Below are positions 1-14,600 of a stretch of DNA of 64,000 nucleotides, piece after piece; within the stretch, counting starts at the first letter, position 1, and every line of letters starts with the position of its first letter. The notes under the pieces are model-generated. The model saw only the letters and a program-made list of their open reading frames with translations. It searched no databases and was not told the DNA's origin. The stretch covers positions 9,332,284-9,396,283 of the forward strand of contig NC_134526.1 in the NCBI RefSeq assembly GCF_027942865.1. Reading direction: 5' to 3'. The position numbers were made by a program, and so were the translations under genes. The stretch comes from Odontesthes bonariensis (Eukaryota > Chordata > Actinopteri > Atheriniformes > Atherinopsidae).

Positions 1-365
1 AGTCCAGAGTCCAGACTAAACATGGAGAAGCAGCATTTAGCTGTTATGCTGCCAACAAGTGGAACAAACTGCCAGTGGAGATTAAACTTTCACCAAATGT
101 AGACATTTTTAAATCCAGGTTAAAAACATTTCGTTTCTCATGTGTCTATGCATGAAATCTGCACGATATATTTTAACTTATCTAGACTGTTGCTTGTTTT
201 TAATCATTTTAATTCATTTTAATTATTTTATTTGTTTCTCCTTATGTTCTTTAATGTATTTTTAATGCTTCTTCCACTCCCCGCTGTAATGCCTTTATTT
301 TATGTAAAACACTTTTAATTGTTTTGTACATGAAATGCGCCATACAAGTAAACTTGACTTGACTT
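1..365 (+). mobile_element. 3' end of a Rex1/L2-like non-LTR retrotransposon (LINE)
   Basis: An open frame from base 3 to the stop at 153-155 encodes the end of a LINE ORF2; it includes TKHGEAAFSCYAANKWNKLP, the usual tail after the reverse transcriptase domain. The following 3' UTR has the family layout: a T-rich stretch, a GTAAAACACTTT-type motif, a tract resembling ATGAAATGCGCCATACAA, and a terminal cttgacttgactt short repeat. The element is cut by the left edge. It lies antisense inside cacnb1 intron 1. The LINE call is firm; the exact clade is inferred. Confidence 0.85.
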
Positions 366-2929
366 AGATGATCCTAATTTCTTTGGTCTCCAAAAGAAAA
401 TGAGCACTTTACCTCTGCAAAATGGAGAGGTATGACCAAGGCTATGAGGATGAGCGGTGATGATGCAAAATAAGTCTTAATGTGCTTTTAATGTAAGTAA
501 AGAAGGGATGAAATCCCCAGTTGTCCCTCTTTATAAAGATTTATTGACATTTTTGTCTAAAGCTGCCTAATGTGAGTTGTTTTAGCAAAATTCTCCTCCT
601 CCACTTACATTTCACTAAAACAAAATGGGGAACTTTACAGTTAATCAGCATTTAAGACACTTATTCTTTGGATTTAACTGTACATGCTGGAAACAGTTGA
701 CGAATTCTTAAATTCAAAGACTGGTGGAATGACTTCTATTGTGAAAAATCTCCATCAAATGATTCCTTTGGTTGCTGACCAAGCGGTCAAGTTATGCTTT
801 GTGTAAAAGCTTTTTTCAACAGACCAATGTGAACATTGTTCTCCAATTTCTCACCCTATAAGTGCCTAATGCTAAAGATTTCGATGTGAGCAGTAGGAAA
901 CAAACTTGGAGAGGTTGGGAGCTTTTTACCTGCATGAACAGGTCTCGCCTTGCATATCTGAGGGCTGGTTCAGTGTTATTTGTGGCTTACACACTCTTTT
1001 TACCTCATCAATAAAATTCAGTCAACTGGCTTGTCAACAATTCTCTATGAAAGTGATATGAAATGTAAGAGGTCAGCTTTCAACAAAACCAAAAAGCAGC
1101 TCTTCAGTCATGGATGAAGACTAAGAATGGTGCAAGTATTCTATATCACATGGTTACTGTGTTCATTTGGCTGCAGATAGGTCCCCATGGTTTTAAGGCT
1201 CGAGATGATGAATTGGCACCAGATATCTCAGCAAATAAGAATTTATGTCTTAGGCAAGGAACTCGAATAAGTCCCTTGTTCTGAAAGCAGTGGAGGTGGC
1301 AAACTATTAGAAGTTGAAAAAGCTGTGTTGGTACCAGTTGAGTGTGCTTGCTTGGAGGTATCTCTGCAACCAAATGGAGCTGGTTCCTGTCAGGAAAGGG
1401 CAGAGAAATGCCAGAGGAAGTAGGGAGGGGAGGCTTCCTGTTGGTAAACATCCTCCTCGATTAAGTGTATAATTAAAAAGGGTGTTGTGTGTATGAGTAT
1501 GAGGCTTTAAACACGGAGGGTGGTTGGTGGCAGGGTGCATGGTACCATAACTTCAACTTTAAACTCTTTCAGGCAGAATCCTAAATGCATTATTCTGCTC
1601 AGAGATTCACACTGATCTGCAATCTGACCGCACTCAGCAGACACAATCTTTAATCTAAGACACCCTAAAGCACTGTATCAGGATGAGTTCTTGTCTAGCA
1701 GTTCATTTCTTCTTCTGTGGTGGTGCAGAAAACTCAGAGCATCTACTTCAGGATGTAAGAAGTGCTTTTTCCTGCTCGTCTCTCAACAGCAGAGTGTAAA
1801 AAGCAAACAACATCGTGACCTCCTGCATGTCAACATGAGGTTTGCATTTGATTGATCTGAGGTGCCACACGAACACATAAAAACACACACACACACACAA
1901 AGCCCTGCCGCATGGCATAAGGAGGTTGTCCATCTGTTTCTCACCGCAGCCTCTCAGCAGATAAAAACCAGATTTCTAAAAACAAACATCACGAGGTGAG
2001 ATAGTGAGAGCAGGATGAACATAGTGGGAAACTCTAAAAGGATGGAGAAGGAATCAGAAGAGCTGAGGGGGAAGAAAGAGATGAGAGGGAGCTGGGAAGA
2101 GTGGGAGTAAAGAGGAGAGAGTAGGACTTGGCATGGTTTTAAGCACTAAATGTCTGTGATGAGATTTTTTTTTTCCTTCTCCAGAGAGACAATGACTGAG
2201 CTCAGTGTGGGTGTGTTTGTTCTAGATTTTTTCATCCATTTACAGAGTTATGACTAAACATGCCAACAACATCAAGTCCTTTCCAATAAACCAGCACCTA
2301 CTTGTGGCTATAAAAAGAGACCATCAAGAGATGAGACGTAAAATTGAGAATAACTATCAAGTTTTTAAAAGGGAGGACCTATTGAAAAATAGATTCTATG
2401 TAAGATTCAATATAAAATCAATAACTTTACAGTAGCTCTTATTAAAAGGCTTCACCAGCCTGTCCTGATTCATCAGAAACCGGCTTAAATCTTTTCAGTC
2501 TGGTCAGATCAACAGTTTGTCTCACATCAATCTGATCAATTACAGATTAATTAAACAGAGGTGTGGTTTTCGTTGCATCATGGTCACACACAGCACAGAC
2601 TTAAAACCAACACAATTATAGAATAAGTACAAACCAAGAATCCAAATATAAATCAAATGCCCAGCCAGAGAAAAACTACAACATATCTTCCTTTTTTTTT
2701 TAAATAATTCATTTGATTAAATGAAAGCTTTAGTCAGTGCACACAAGCATTTTAGATTCCCAGAAGCAATTTAGGCGACTTGATAGTCGAACAACCTGTT
2801 AATCCAGAAGTGAAGCAGCTTTAGACCTTAAAAAGCCCGATGATGCTTAAACACAATATAATCCCCACTGGATATTTTCAGACTTTTATCACAATATTTG
2901 AGCTATTTCACCAGATTCTGCGGTCTTAC
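366..2929 (-). other. cacnb1: cacnb1 intron 1 (part), no other gene seen
   Basis: This stretch lies downstream, on the minus strand, of the cacnb1 exon 1 donor. I searched the minus strand for the next conserved exon (GKYSKRKGRFKRS-type sequence) and did not find it, so intron 1 continues past the left edge. It contains an (AC)n microsatellite at about 1883-1899 and a purine-rich tract at about 2000-2115. Short open frames here resemble no protein I know. Confidence 0.6.
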
Positions 2930-3019
2930 CTGCGTGTGTGGATGATGGTCGAACATGTCCATTTGGATCTCCTGGGTTGAGGTCGAAGGCGTCCTGGACA
3001 TACTACCTTTCTGTACCAT
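2930..3019 (-). CDS. cacnb1: cacnb1 first coding exon (voltage-gated calcium channel beta-1 subunit), gene continues off left edge
   Basis: The minus strand from ATG at 3019-3017 reads 30 codons, MVQKGSMSRTPSTSTQEIQM followed by DMFDHHPHTQ, ending at a consensus donor (GCAG|GTAAGA, last exon base 2930). The human CACNB1 start (MVQKTSMSRG..., then SQEIPMEVFD) has the same layout: MVQK, SMSR, QEI and M-(D/E)-x-FD line up. CACNB1 is the cytoplasmic beta subunit that traffics and gates skeletal-muscle L-type calcium channels; its SH3 and guanylate-kinase-like domains lie in later exons outside this window. The exon ends in phase 0, as expected before the GKYSKRK exon. rpl19 lies head to head about 6 kb away, the same pairing as in human 17q12. 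Only one short exon is visible, so the call rests on the N-terminal match plus synteny. Confidence 0.85.
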
Positions 3020-6000
3020 TTGATTTCACTTAAAAAAAAAATCTATTTCAGTTTCGTGTGTTTATGATGGTGTCGACAGTTTCATCTTTTTTTTCCCCCT
3101 CTTCTCTCTGTCCAGGGAAGGTGAAGCCGTTGATGTATCAGAGGTGGTTGGTAAAATAATGGCAACAGCTGCCTCCCTCCAGCCTATAGCGTTACACACT
3201 GGCTCACCGAGCTTTACAAGAGAGTCAAGTCAACGGAATGACGCGCACACGCATCCGGTTATGGAAATAAAAATAATTGAGATACATCAAATGTAAATTC
3301 AGAGGTGGCTGACATAAGTTAAGGTTAAAGTGCAGGGTAATATAAAGTAGTCAAATGTTACATTATTCTAGATTTACCTCGACAGTTTTAGGCACTTCAA
3401 CTGCATGAGATGATGAATTTGGCATCTGATCGATTTAAAATTGATTCTGCAGCTGGATAATGAGCCTAAACATCCAGCCAGAGCAACAAACAGAACAGAG
3501 ACAGAGAGCCCTGATCTCCAGTCAGCATGAGATGACACGGACAGACACAAGACGCAAAGAAAGCCCAAATTTAGAGAAACTATAGATCTGGGATATAATG
3601 ATGGCTTATACCTGAAAACAGCGCAATGAAAAAAAGAAGTTTGCGACTGAAAAGCATGAATAGAACCATAAAAATGTGTGCGACTGTGCATATATTCTGA
3701 AAGCAGCATTCTTTAAGTGCCGGTCTGTTTCTGTGGTTTCCTTTCTGACTTGACATCGTTTCTGTCTCCTGTGTGCGCTCAACAGACTCCAGCTGGAAGC
3801 CGAGGTCCACGCCCCGCTGAATAAACCCCACCTTCACTTATTGAGTGATGGAAGAGCAGCAGAGCTCCGGTGATGAAGGCTGGAGGCATTTATGCCGGGC
3901 TACTACTGCCCACGCTGAGATCCAGAAACCAGAGACCCCGCGGGCTTTATATGGAGGTGAGAATTGTTCTGTTTCACCTTTGTTTATTTCATGTTATTTC
4001 ATTTTTTTTTCCAGCAGGGAGGCTCTGTGGCTCAACCCTCTATCATGTGGAGAAGAGGAGACTGATGCTGATGAGCAAAACACACAAGCTCCCCAGGGAC
4101 TCTGGTCCAAAAATGACCTAATGTTGACCCCAGTCTGGGTGAGAGTATAGGGCTGGCTGAATGTTCCAGCAGAGGCAAAGCTTACCTGGTGCCCTGATCA
4201 ATGCTTACAGTTTGAATTACATTACATTACATTACGGTCATTTTGCAGACGCTTTTATCCAAAGCGACTTATAATAAGTGAGTTCAACATCGGTAGGCTA
4301 AAGAACGTCAGGTCACAATAAATCATAAGTACATTTCCTTCCAAAACCAAACAGCTAAGAGCAAAACTAGTGCCAGACTACGTGCAATAAGTTAGGTACC
4401 TAGACAAATGGGAGAAAAAAGACAATTTAGAAAACAAATAAGTGCGTAGGAAGCCTCCAAGTGGACTGCTGCACAGATCCCAGACTTCCAAAGATGAATA
4501 GAGATTAAATGTGACAGACTTGGACGACAACACTTTCCTAAAATCAACACATGTAGTTCAATGTTTGAACTGGATTGAACTTTTACGATGTGTGACAACA
4601 ACAAAAAGTAGCATGACAATTTGTAGGTTCTGTTGGTGCTCAAAAGACAGAAGTAGCTCATCTGCTCAAAAAGAAAGACCTGAGCCTCAATAAGTGTGCG
4701 TCAGGCTCGCCAAAACCAAGTAAAGTCAGCATACATGTACAAAATGTCTCAGCTGGATTTAAAGAGGATTTTATAAAAAGGTGTAGCTTGGATATTTTCT
4801 TCTTTTTAGACTATTCTTGTTTGTTTATAGTAGTATTGCGTTGCTCAGTCCTACAGTCCCAAAATTGGAGTTGATATTGTGAAAATGAAAAATCTATTAA
4901 ACAATTTAATTATTTTCTTTATCTAAATTCATTCCATTATGGTTCGCTCTACCACCAAAAAAGATATGCTCGTCTTATATTTCACATATTATACTCTTAT
5001 TTCTGATCTATCTCTATGTTTTATACTTTTTTGCATCATTTTCTATCTTTTTAATCAAATTTATGATTACTGCCGGGGACCAACACACCAAACAGAACAC
5101 ATTCCTTGTTGTTGTTGTTTAAACTGACCTGCAATAAAATGGATTCTGATTCAGGAGGCTTTTTGTGAAGAATTTTTACCTGATCTTCTCTGTCGTTTGA
5201 TCATGAATCACATTTGAGCAAAGAAATTATACTTTTTGTGAAAGATTTTTACATCATTTCATTCTTTCTCACACAGGAAGCCAATGATAAAAACACCAGG
5301 CCACATTGCACCAATCAATGGGCCAATGCTACTTCAGATTTTTGCTTCATATTTGTCACCAAAATCATGTGCACAAACTTGGTGAAATTTTGTTTGAGCA
5401 GATTAGGAGGAAAACATATCTACATTTCTAACACCCCAGTTGATCTCAGCCATCATTATGCAAAACAGTGTACACACAAACACTCTTTGCTCAGTTTTGG
5501 TTGTGGAATATTTGTGTTTTTGTCAGCTGGTCTCAAATCTTCTGCTGCTGCAAAGCACTGCTCGGCTGTAGCAGAAAGGGTACAAAATATTTACAAAAGA
5601 GTTCACGTTTGCCTTTCAGAGTAAATTAACTGAGGAACTGACGCAGTTTCGTGCACCGTCCAAGTTTTACACCATAAGTAACTGCCTTCCATCTGCTGTT
5701 ACTGCAAAAATGCATTAATCCATCATGCAGATTCAGTTTGTGCCACCTGGCTGAAAAGGAAACTCGAGTAAGGTCGAGGACAGTCCAAAACATTAAGCCT
5801 AAAGACACAAAAAGGCTCTATAATTGTGTTAAACTGCAGAGTGACATGGTAAATATTTGTCATTTGCTCACAAAATGCTCCTCAATGCGGTACATAGTTT
5901 TCAATTATCTGTAATGTCATGAAATTATGCTCACTATACGTACAAGGCTGAGAACTGGCATTGTCATAAAGTCACAAGGTTTGAACATCACGGCTCTCAT

Positions 6001-7967
6001 TGATGACATCATATCGATCACATAAACCTGAATAAACAAAGGGGATTATTAATCCACCTCTCATAATAATCACCCAGTATGACATCTAATCTGTGTGACG
6101 TTGTCATCAGAGTTGATGACCATGGATTGAACGCCTACAAGATCCTCCTCTGCTGCAGCAGCTCATACTTCCCGTGAGCTCGTGGGAGGAAGCCTTCATA
6201 GAAACCTTTCCTCTTTTTAAAAAAAATAAAATTATCAGTGATTCACCGTTATACTATATTTTGATGGTCTCTGCGAGTCCCTGTGACTCTTGCAGCAGCT
6301 GGCCAACACACTCCTTCACAAAAAAACATCAAGTGCTGCAGGAGAACAGAGTTTCAGGCTGTCCTCAGCTGGATGGTTCACTTTCTCATTTCTCCGCTGT
6401 TGCCCGAGGTAACTGACTGGAGTGAGTCAGTGATGGTCGTCTTCAGCACACAATGCCTTCTTTGGTATTTTACTGACGCTTTACACAACAAATTTGCCCT
6501 AATATTTCATCCCTTCCCCTGCTGACGTTGTTTTGAGCCTGTTATTTTTCTTACTCCTGTGTTTTTGTTTCCTTCTTTGCGGGAATTGTGTGGTAACTGT
6601 TGTCTGTTACATGGACAATGGAAGTATGATCTCTAGATAGCAGTTTAAGGTCCTTCATTAAAGACATTCTGGTGAATAAACTACTTAAACTATGGGACTG
6701 CACTTGATGTCTGTCTTCATTGGAAGGCTTGAGCAGTTTCACCGCTGGTTCAGTGAAGCTGATGGTAAGAAGTGAGCTCATGGTCATGTGGTTGAGCTCA
6801 CTGTTTTTCAGTTTCTTCGCTTGATTACTCAAAAAATAAGGAATGGACAAGGATGCAGGTTTTACCATCAGTTTGGCGTGACTCAACTTGGAAAAGATTC
6901 TGGATCTAGGATATTTTTTCTTGTCTTCAAGCGTAATAATGAACAAACTGGATGTAACAGATCACAATTTACAACATAAAAAACTCAGTTGAGAGCACGT
7001 TTGCCAGGAGTGAGTTTCAGATAGACACGAGTTTTACAACAACTAAGGTCTTTGCTATACACCTCCGGATACGGCTGAATAGGAAATGTCCTCATAATGC
7101 CACTCAGATGTTGCACTGCAAATGTGCACCTCTTTGTCCACAATCAATCAACCTGGAGTGTCATTTTGTAGCAGTTTGTCTCAGCCAATAAAGAACTATC
7201 TTTGCTGTATTGTTTGAGTTTGAATTGGTCAGACCATCAAACCCCAAAGATATGACGTAAACATACAAAGTACTTATGGAGAGCTACAAAATGCTTGTCA
7301 GGACTAATAATGCACCCATTTCCCATCAGCACACAGATAAGTTTCTTTAAGGCTTCTGCATTGCTTTTCTCTTGCTGGATGACGCATTCTTCTGATGTGA
7401 CAAAAGTTGAAGCAGTGTAGTGCTTTGATGATTTCATTCGGTACTCTGGGTTACCCGAGGCAAAGAAGTCACACAAGTGGTCCTCGTGCACCCACATTGT
7501 ATTGCCATGGAGATGGGCTGCTGCTCTGGAGGGCTGAGCCTGCAACAATAGCAGCCTTAATAAAGTAGCCGGTCAAATGGTAACGTACCAGTTGGCTATT
7601 TTTACAAGAGTCATCATAAGTACCCACCCACTACACCAACACACTGTTTCCGTTGTTCCCCTCTTAATAGAGGCCACTCAAAGATGTAGAACTGCATATT
7701 CTAATCTCTTCAAATGTTCAGAGTAATTTGAAATCTTTTTTATTTTCTAAATGATTTTTTACTCCCATGGAGGAGCTCATTTTAGACATCATCTTTGTGC
7801 TTAATGTTTCAATTGTAATACTATGTAGTTTAAGTATTTGCAAAGTGTGTCTTTTACACCCATCAAAGAGTGAATTTCACCCTGTATCATGAAGGGTTCC
7901 GACCGTACTCCAGTTCTGTGCAACATTTCTGGAATTATTTACACCTTTTTCTGTCGCTCCTGTCAGC
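3020..7967. other. Non-coding region between cacnb1 exon 1 and a Tc1 remnant
   Basis: No protein gene is recognised on either strand. The first few hundred bases upstream of 3019 should hold the cacnb1 5' UTR and promoter, but no clear TATA or CpG island marks them. A SINE/LINE-tail repeat lies at 4216-4335. The sequence near 5132-5155 (aataaaatggattctgattc) resembles a LINE 3' tail with a short ATTCTG repeat, but it is too short to call. Confidence 0.5.
4216..4335 (-). mobile_element. V-SINE/LINE 3'-tail-type dispersed repeat
   Basis: Read on the minus strand, this gives AAGTCGCTTTGGATAAAAGC, then GTCTGC, and ends in a (GTAAT)n simple repeat (ATTAC on plus from 4216). That tail is very common in teleost genomes, on SINEs mobilised by L2-type LINEs. 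The tRNA-derived head cannot be seen, so this is a truncated copy. Family naming is from memory of the motif. Confidence 0.6.
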
Positions 7968-8255
7968 TAACCACAGGCTCACCAAAACTGGACAATAGAA
8001 GATTGGAAAAAACACTGCCTGGTCTGACGAGTCTCGAATTCGAGTTAGGAAGCGCAATGAAAATTGAATTTCCGCTAACAGGTCAATTTGACTTAATTTG
8101 ATGCCAAGTTAACTGAAATTTAACCTTTAATGCAAAATTAGCTTTTTACACAAGATAAAAGTGCGTACGTTCTATAAATATGTTAAATTTAATGCGTTAA
8201 CGGATATATATATCTGTACGCATAGATATATACGTGTGTATGTATACATATCTAT

Positions 8256-8287
<32 letters not shown>

Positions 8288-8480
8288 TTACGAATAATTA
8301 ATTAATTAATTAATTTGACAGCCCTTGTGTATTATGTATGACTGTACGTACTTATATATGTCCATCCCTTTATGAGCACAGTGTATCTTCTGATGGCTGC
8401 TTCCAGCAGGATAATGCACCATGTCACAAAGCTCATATAATTTCAAACTGGTTTCTTGAACATGACAATGAGTTCATTTT
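7968..8480 (+). mobile_element. Tc1/mariner transposon remnant, disrupted
   Basis: Two pieces of a Tc1-type transposase gene are recognisable in the same orientation. The first (7968-8040) carries the CACCAAAACTGGACAATAG / GATTGGAAAA / TGGTCTGA(C/T)GAGTCTCG signature around the first half of the catalytic core. The second (about 8357-8480) encodes GCFQQDNAPCHKAHIISNWF, which contains the second catalytic Asp (QDNAPCH). The 300 bp of core expected between them has been replaced by unrelated AT-rich and microsatellite DNA. No intact frame or terminal inverted repeats are visible, so the element is dead. Confidence 0.82.
8161..8330. repeat. Microsatellite cluster (ATAT, TG, TTAA) inside the Tc1 remnant
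   Basis: Alternating ATATAT, a (TG)n run at about 8257-8277, further TATATA, and a (TTAA)n stretch ending in AATTTGACAGCCC. It occupies the place where Tc1 transposase sequence should be. The last motif recurs in fish repeats, so part of this may be another inserted element. Confidence 0.75.
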
Positions 8481-9087
8481 CATGTTTAATTTTAGCTTTT
8501 ACTATTTTATCTCATTGCACAATGCTACTTAACTATACTATTTATTTTGATCCTCTTAATTGAAACAGGTTAACCCGAGTGCTGTATTGTAGGTTTGAAG
8601 GCTTCAGGTAGAATATTCATAACAGCTTGCTGAATAAAACCTTTCGGCTTATGATAAATTATACAAATACAAATTAAACAAATATGTGTCGTCACCATTT
8701 TAAAAATACAACACATTCAAACTGTATGAATGTTCCTTAAAACGAACGTATTTGTGTTATTTAGTGGGAGCCTAACTTTTCCAGTCTCAACACCGCCTCA
8801 ATGTGGTCAGATATCAGAGTACATCCTTCACGATTTAACCCATAATGCATTAGAAAGGAAGTGGTTAGTTCCATTATTTTACTGGGGGGTTACTTTTAAA
8901 AAATAGAATTAGACTAACCTTCTCTCAGTCACCTTTCTACCCAGAGTATCCTCCAATATTACCAAATAATTGTCCTACAAAGTATGTATGGCAATAATGG
9001 TGGAGTGTGGCCTGAATTAGTAGCGAGTTGTTTCATTACCGCAGATGGACTCTCCTCTAAAATGGTATGTTCCAGTCTTTCTCTCGA
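8481..9087. other. Upstream region of rpl19, no gene seen
   Basis: AT-rich sequence with no supported open frame. The final 100-200 bp should contain the rpl19 promoter; no TATA box is apparent, which is usual for ribosomal protein genes. Confidence 0.5.
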
Positions 9088-9101
9088 CTCTTCCTTTTCC
9101 T
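9088..9101 (+). promoter_or_regulatory. rpl19: 5' TOP tract / probable rpl19 transcription start
   Basis: An uninterrupted pyrimidine tract (CTCTTCCTTTTCCT) starts with C and lies 16 bp before the rpl19 ATG. Vertebrate ribosomal protein mRNAs start at a C followed by such a tract (terminal oligopyrimidine), which mediates mTOR/LARP1-dependent translational control. The position and composition fit; the exact start site is inferred. Confidence 0.7.
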
Positions 9102-9116
9102 ATTGAAGTAGCAGCC

Positions 9117-11544
<2,428 letters not shown>

Positions 11545-11592
11545 TCTGGCTCTTTGTGTCCTGCCTGACTGTGCCATCTGTCAAGTGCCGAC

Positions 11593-11598
11593 AATAAA
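11593..11598 (+). terminator. rpl19: rpl19 polyadenylation signal AATAAA
   Basis: A canonical AATAAA lies 49 bp after the rpl19 stop, giving a very short 3' UTR typical of ribosomal protein mRNAs. A TG/T-rich stretch follows (tcctgtgtttacttcctt), as expected of a downstream element. Confidence 0.85.
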
Positions 11599-11619
11599 AG
11601 TGTACATAAAGACACTGAA

Positions 11620-14600
11620 AGTCTCCTGTGTTTACTTCCTTAATAGTGCAGTTACTTCATCAGCAGAGTGAACAGCCATGAATTCATGATCAGGGCCCTC
11701 ATTGAATATTCATCCTCTGATGTGCAACAGAGTAACACTAGTTATGTTTTATTATGTGACCAGACTCTGTACAAAAGGCTTTGAATACATAGTTCATTAT
11801 CATGTGAGGGGCAAATCATTTAAAGGTGGTTAAAATGAAATGTTGTGAAATAGTTTATTGCATTTCAGTGTCCAGCTATTCTTTGAATTTTCATGAATAA
11901 TTTTTTATATTTGGTTTTGTAAAGGTTGGAGAACAATATCAACTAAAAATTGAACAAGAATGACCTTTTCCAGGACTGAGTGTGCCAGGAGGCTAATGAT
12001 ACAGAGAACCTGATTCAGCTAAGGAAGGCAATTCAGTCTTAATTTTAATTTTCTGTTTTTTTTGTTAGATGTGGCAGTCAGTAGTGTTTTCACATAAAAA
12101 TGCTTGATTAAATGACTTAAGTATTTTGTATCAATTTATATCACAGCTCCCACAGACGGTAACATGTTTTACTTTGTTTTTCCCACGAAATTCCTTTCCC
12201 AACATACAAATCATTCTTCAGTCCTCTTTAGTCCAAGCCTGCTATAATTCTATTTCCTGCTTAATGAAGAATGATTATCCTCCCGTTAACTTTCTGTAAG
12301 GACATCACTGTTTCCTCCAAAGAATCACATCCGGAACCACAACATACAGAAAAGGGTTCTGTTCTATTTTCTAAACTCAAATGTTCCTTACATTTGGATA
12401 CTTTGTAAACCAAATCGATTAAATTGTCTTAACTTTTCAAGGTTTGTTGCCACCCAGTGGTTGTGACTGGTATTGAAAATCTGAAGCCGTGAAATCCTAA
12501 TTAGTTAGTTACTCATTGGAAGTTGTAAAACATTTGAAATCTCTAAAATAGTCATAAGAATAGCACTTAAAATGAGGTTACACACATTTAAGACCAGTGG
12601 CATTTGTTTTTAAAATTCTTATACCCCTGTCTCTTTGAGCTGCCGCAACAGTGAACTTTCCTGACTGTAGCATCAATTAAGTTTATCTTGTCTTATGTCT
12701 TGACTGCAACATCTACTGAAGAGACGAAGTTAAAAGTTTAACTAACTTCTGTTGCAGTAAACCTTTGACACTCGTAGTGCAGCTAAACTTGGTCAGCTTT
12801 GGTCTCTGAGAAAAGGAAATTGGTGAAGTGATAGCAGGAAACCTTCAAGAGCAGTGTTCAAAGACAGCAAAAACATTTTTGTGCACCTTTACATGTTTTC
12901 ATGTTTATTTGTTTTGTATATATCGAACACAACCACGATCTGCTTCATTCAAGATATTAAAGATTAATTCGTAACACTTTTGTCTGTCATGTCCATTACA
13001 GCCCTTACAGGAAACGTAAATTATTCATGTACCCCATTAACTGATAGTTTGCATATCTCATACACTGTGTGGGCTACAGATTTGTGCAAAGTGTATGTGT
13101 TTGTATCTGCTAATGTCTTTTGTCAGTTTAATGAATGCTTCTGAGACGTGCAGGGTGCCAGCAGTTCACACAGGCAGGGTACCAGGCCTCATGGTAAGCA
13201 GCTGTGGAATGCACCGGGATCAGCTGTTCCTCAGCCACATGACCCAGTTACTGCCTCCCCAAGGCCCACGTCTTCCATCACACCTCCCTGTGGAGCCATT
13301 CACCGGTCAGCCGTCACAAGCAAGGTGCCGGGACATGACAATATAAGGCCCACAGCTTGAGAAAAACACTAAATTATTCCATAAACCGACACAGAGGTCC
13401 CAGAGCTCATGATTAGAATCACTGGGAGCCTCATTAGGTGGGCTAATGAGAGAAAAACTACTGATTTAAATGTAATTTGCATCTTTTAAAACTCTCTTTG
13501 ATTACAACTTAATCTCGGTTTGATCATACTGCTGGTTTTGTAAAAGATATGCAGCCTGCTGGTAATGCGATTGTTCTAAACCTTCATGAGTAACGGTCCT
13601 TTCAAAGCATGCTGTGTCAGGTGTAGTTAGCACCCAGAGAAAGTTCCTCAGAGTGTTCATAATTTGCTGTTATGTACAGATGAAAAAGGTGTCCTGAAAC
13701 CACTGAGGACATATCCCCAACCAAAAGCTGGTTAACAATTTGCAGTTTCAACACACATCTGTATGTTCTGGGTGGAGGATTTGAGGAACCAGTCCAGACC
13801 ACTTACTGGGTGGGGTTTCACATCTAATTTGTGCAAAATGTGATGAACTTACATACAAGCTATAAGGAAGATAGCACCAACAAGATGAGGAATCTATAGT
13901 GGTTCATGTTTAACCTAAAGATGTTACATAATGACAGAAGTAGATTCACTTTGTTTGGAGACATTGCAGTTTCCCATTAACAGAGGACACAGGTCTGCAA
14001 TCTTCAGTTTTTTAAGGCAGTGAATAGTGTTGCAACCCTGAACGTGTTGCACATTTGATGCAAAAGTGAAGCAGTGCGCTGATCTCCTAAGTAGCTCTCA
14101 CTTGAATGTCAAATGGCAGAATATTTGCTCATCTGGTGGCCCTGTTTTAAGTAGCTCGTAGCTTTAGCTCGTCCTTCATGAAACTGCGTGGTTCTCCAAA
14201 CTAAGAGCGACTGAAACGTTTTAAGTGACATTAATTTGGCAACTTGTCAGTCGGCCGATTTACAGTTACAATGTCCAGCGCGTTCAGCCGTCTAACAAAA
14301 GAAACAGAAAAAAAAATGTGCAAATGTTGAACAGTGGAGCATGTGCAGAGCCTTTAAGCCAATTACAATTTTCACATGCCTCTTAAAAGTGTGATTAACA
14401 CAATAATTCACTTCTTTTTTCCAGATTGCAAACAAAAATGCCTCAGAAAGAAGGGGACATGGCAGGCCAGTGTCATGTGGGCAGGACCAGATGAGCTTAT
14501 TCATAGATCAAAACTTTTAAAAACACTTTTTGGGGGATTAATAGATGCCGTAGAGAGACTTTAAGAGACAGGAGCTAAAACAAAGTGTTTCACAACAATA

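Noticed and set aside
3845..4150. Open frames starting MMEEQQSSGDEGW
   Set aside because: No homology, no splice or UTR support, and overlapping alternative frames of similar length; likely chance.
13095..13360. GC-richer stretch with two overlapping frames between rpl19 and the sialyltransferase gene
   Set aside because: Neither frame shows a recognisable domain, start context or splice sites; left as unexplained intergenic sequence.
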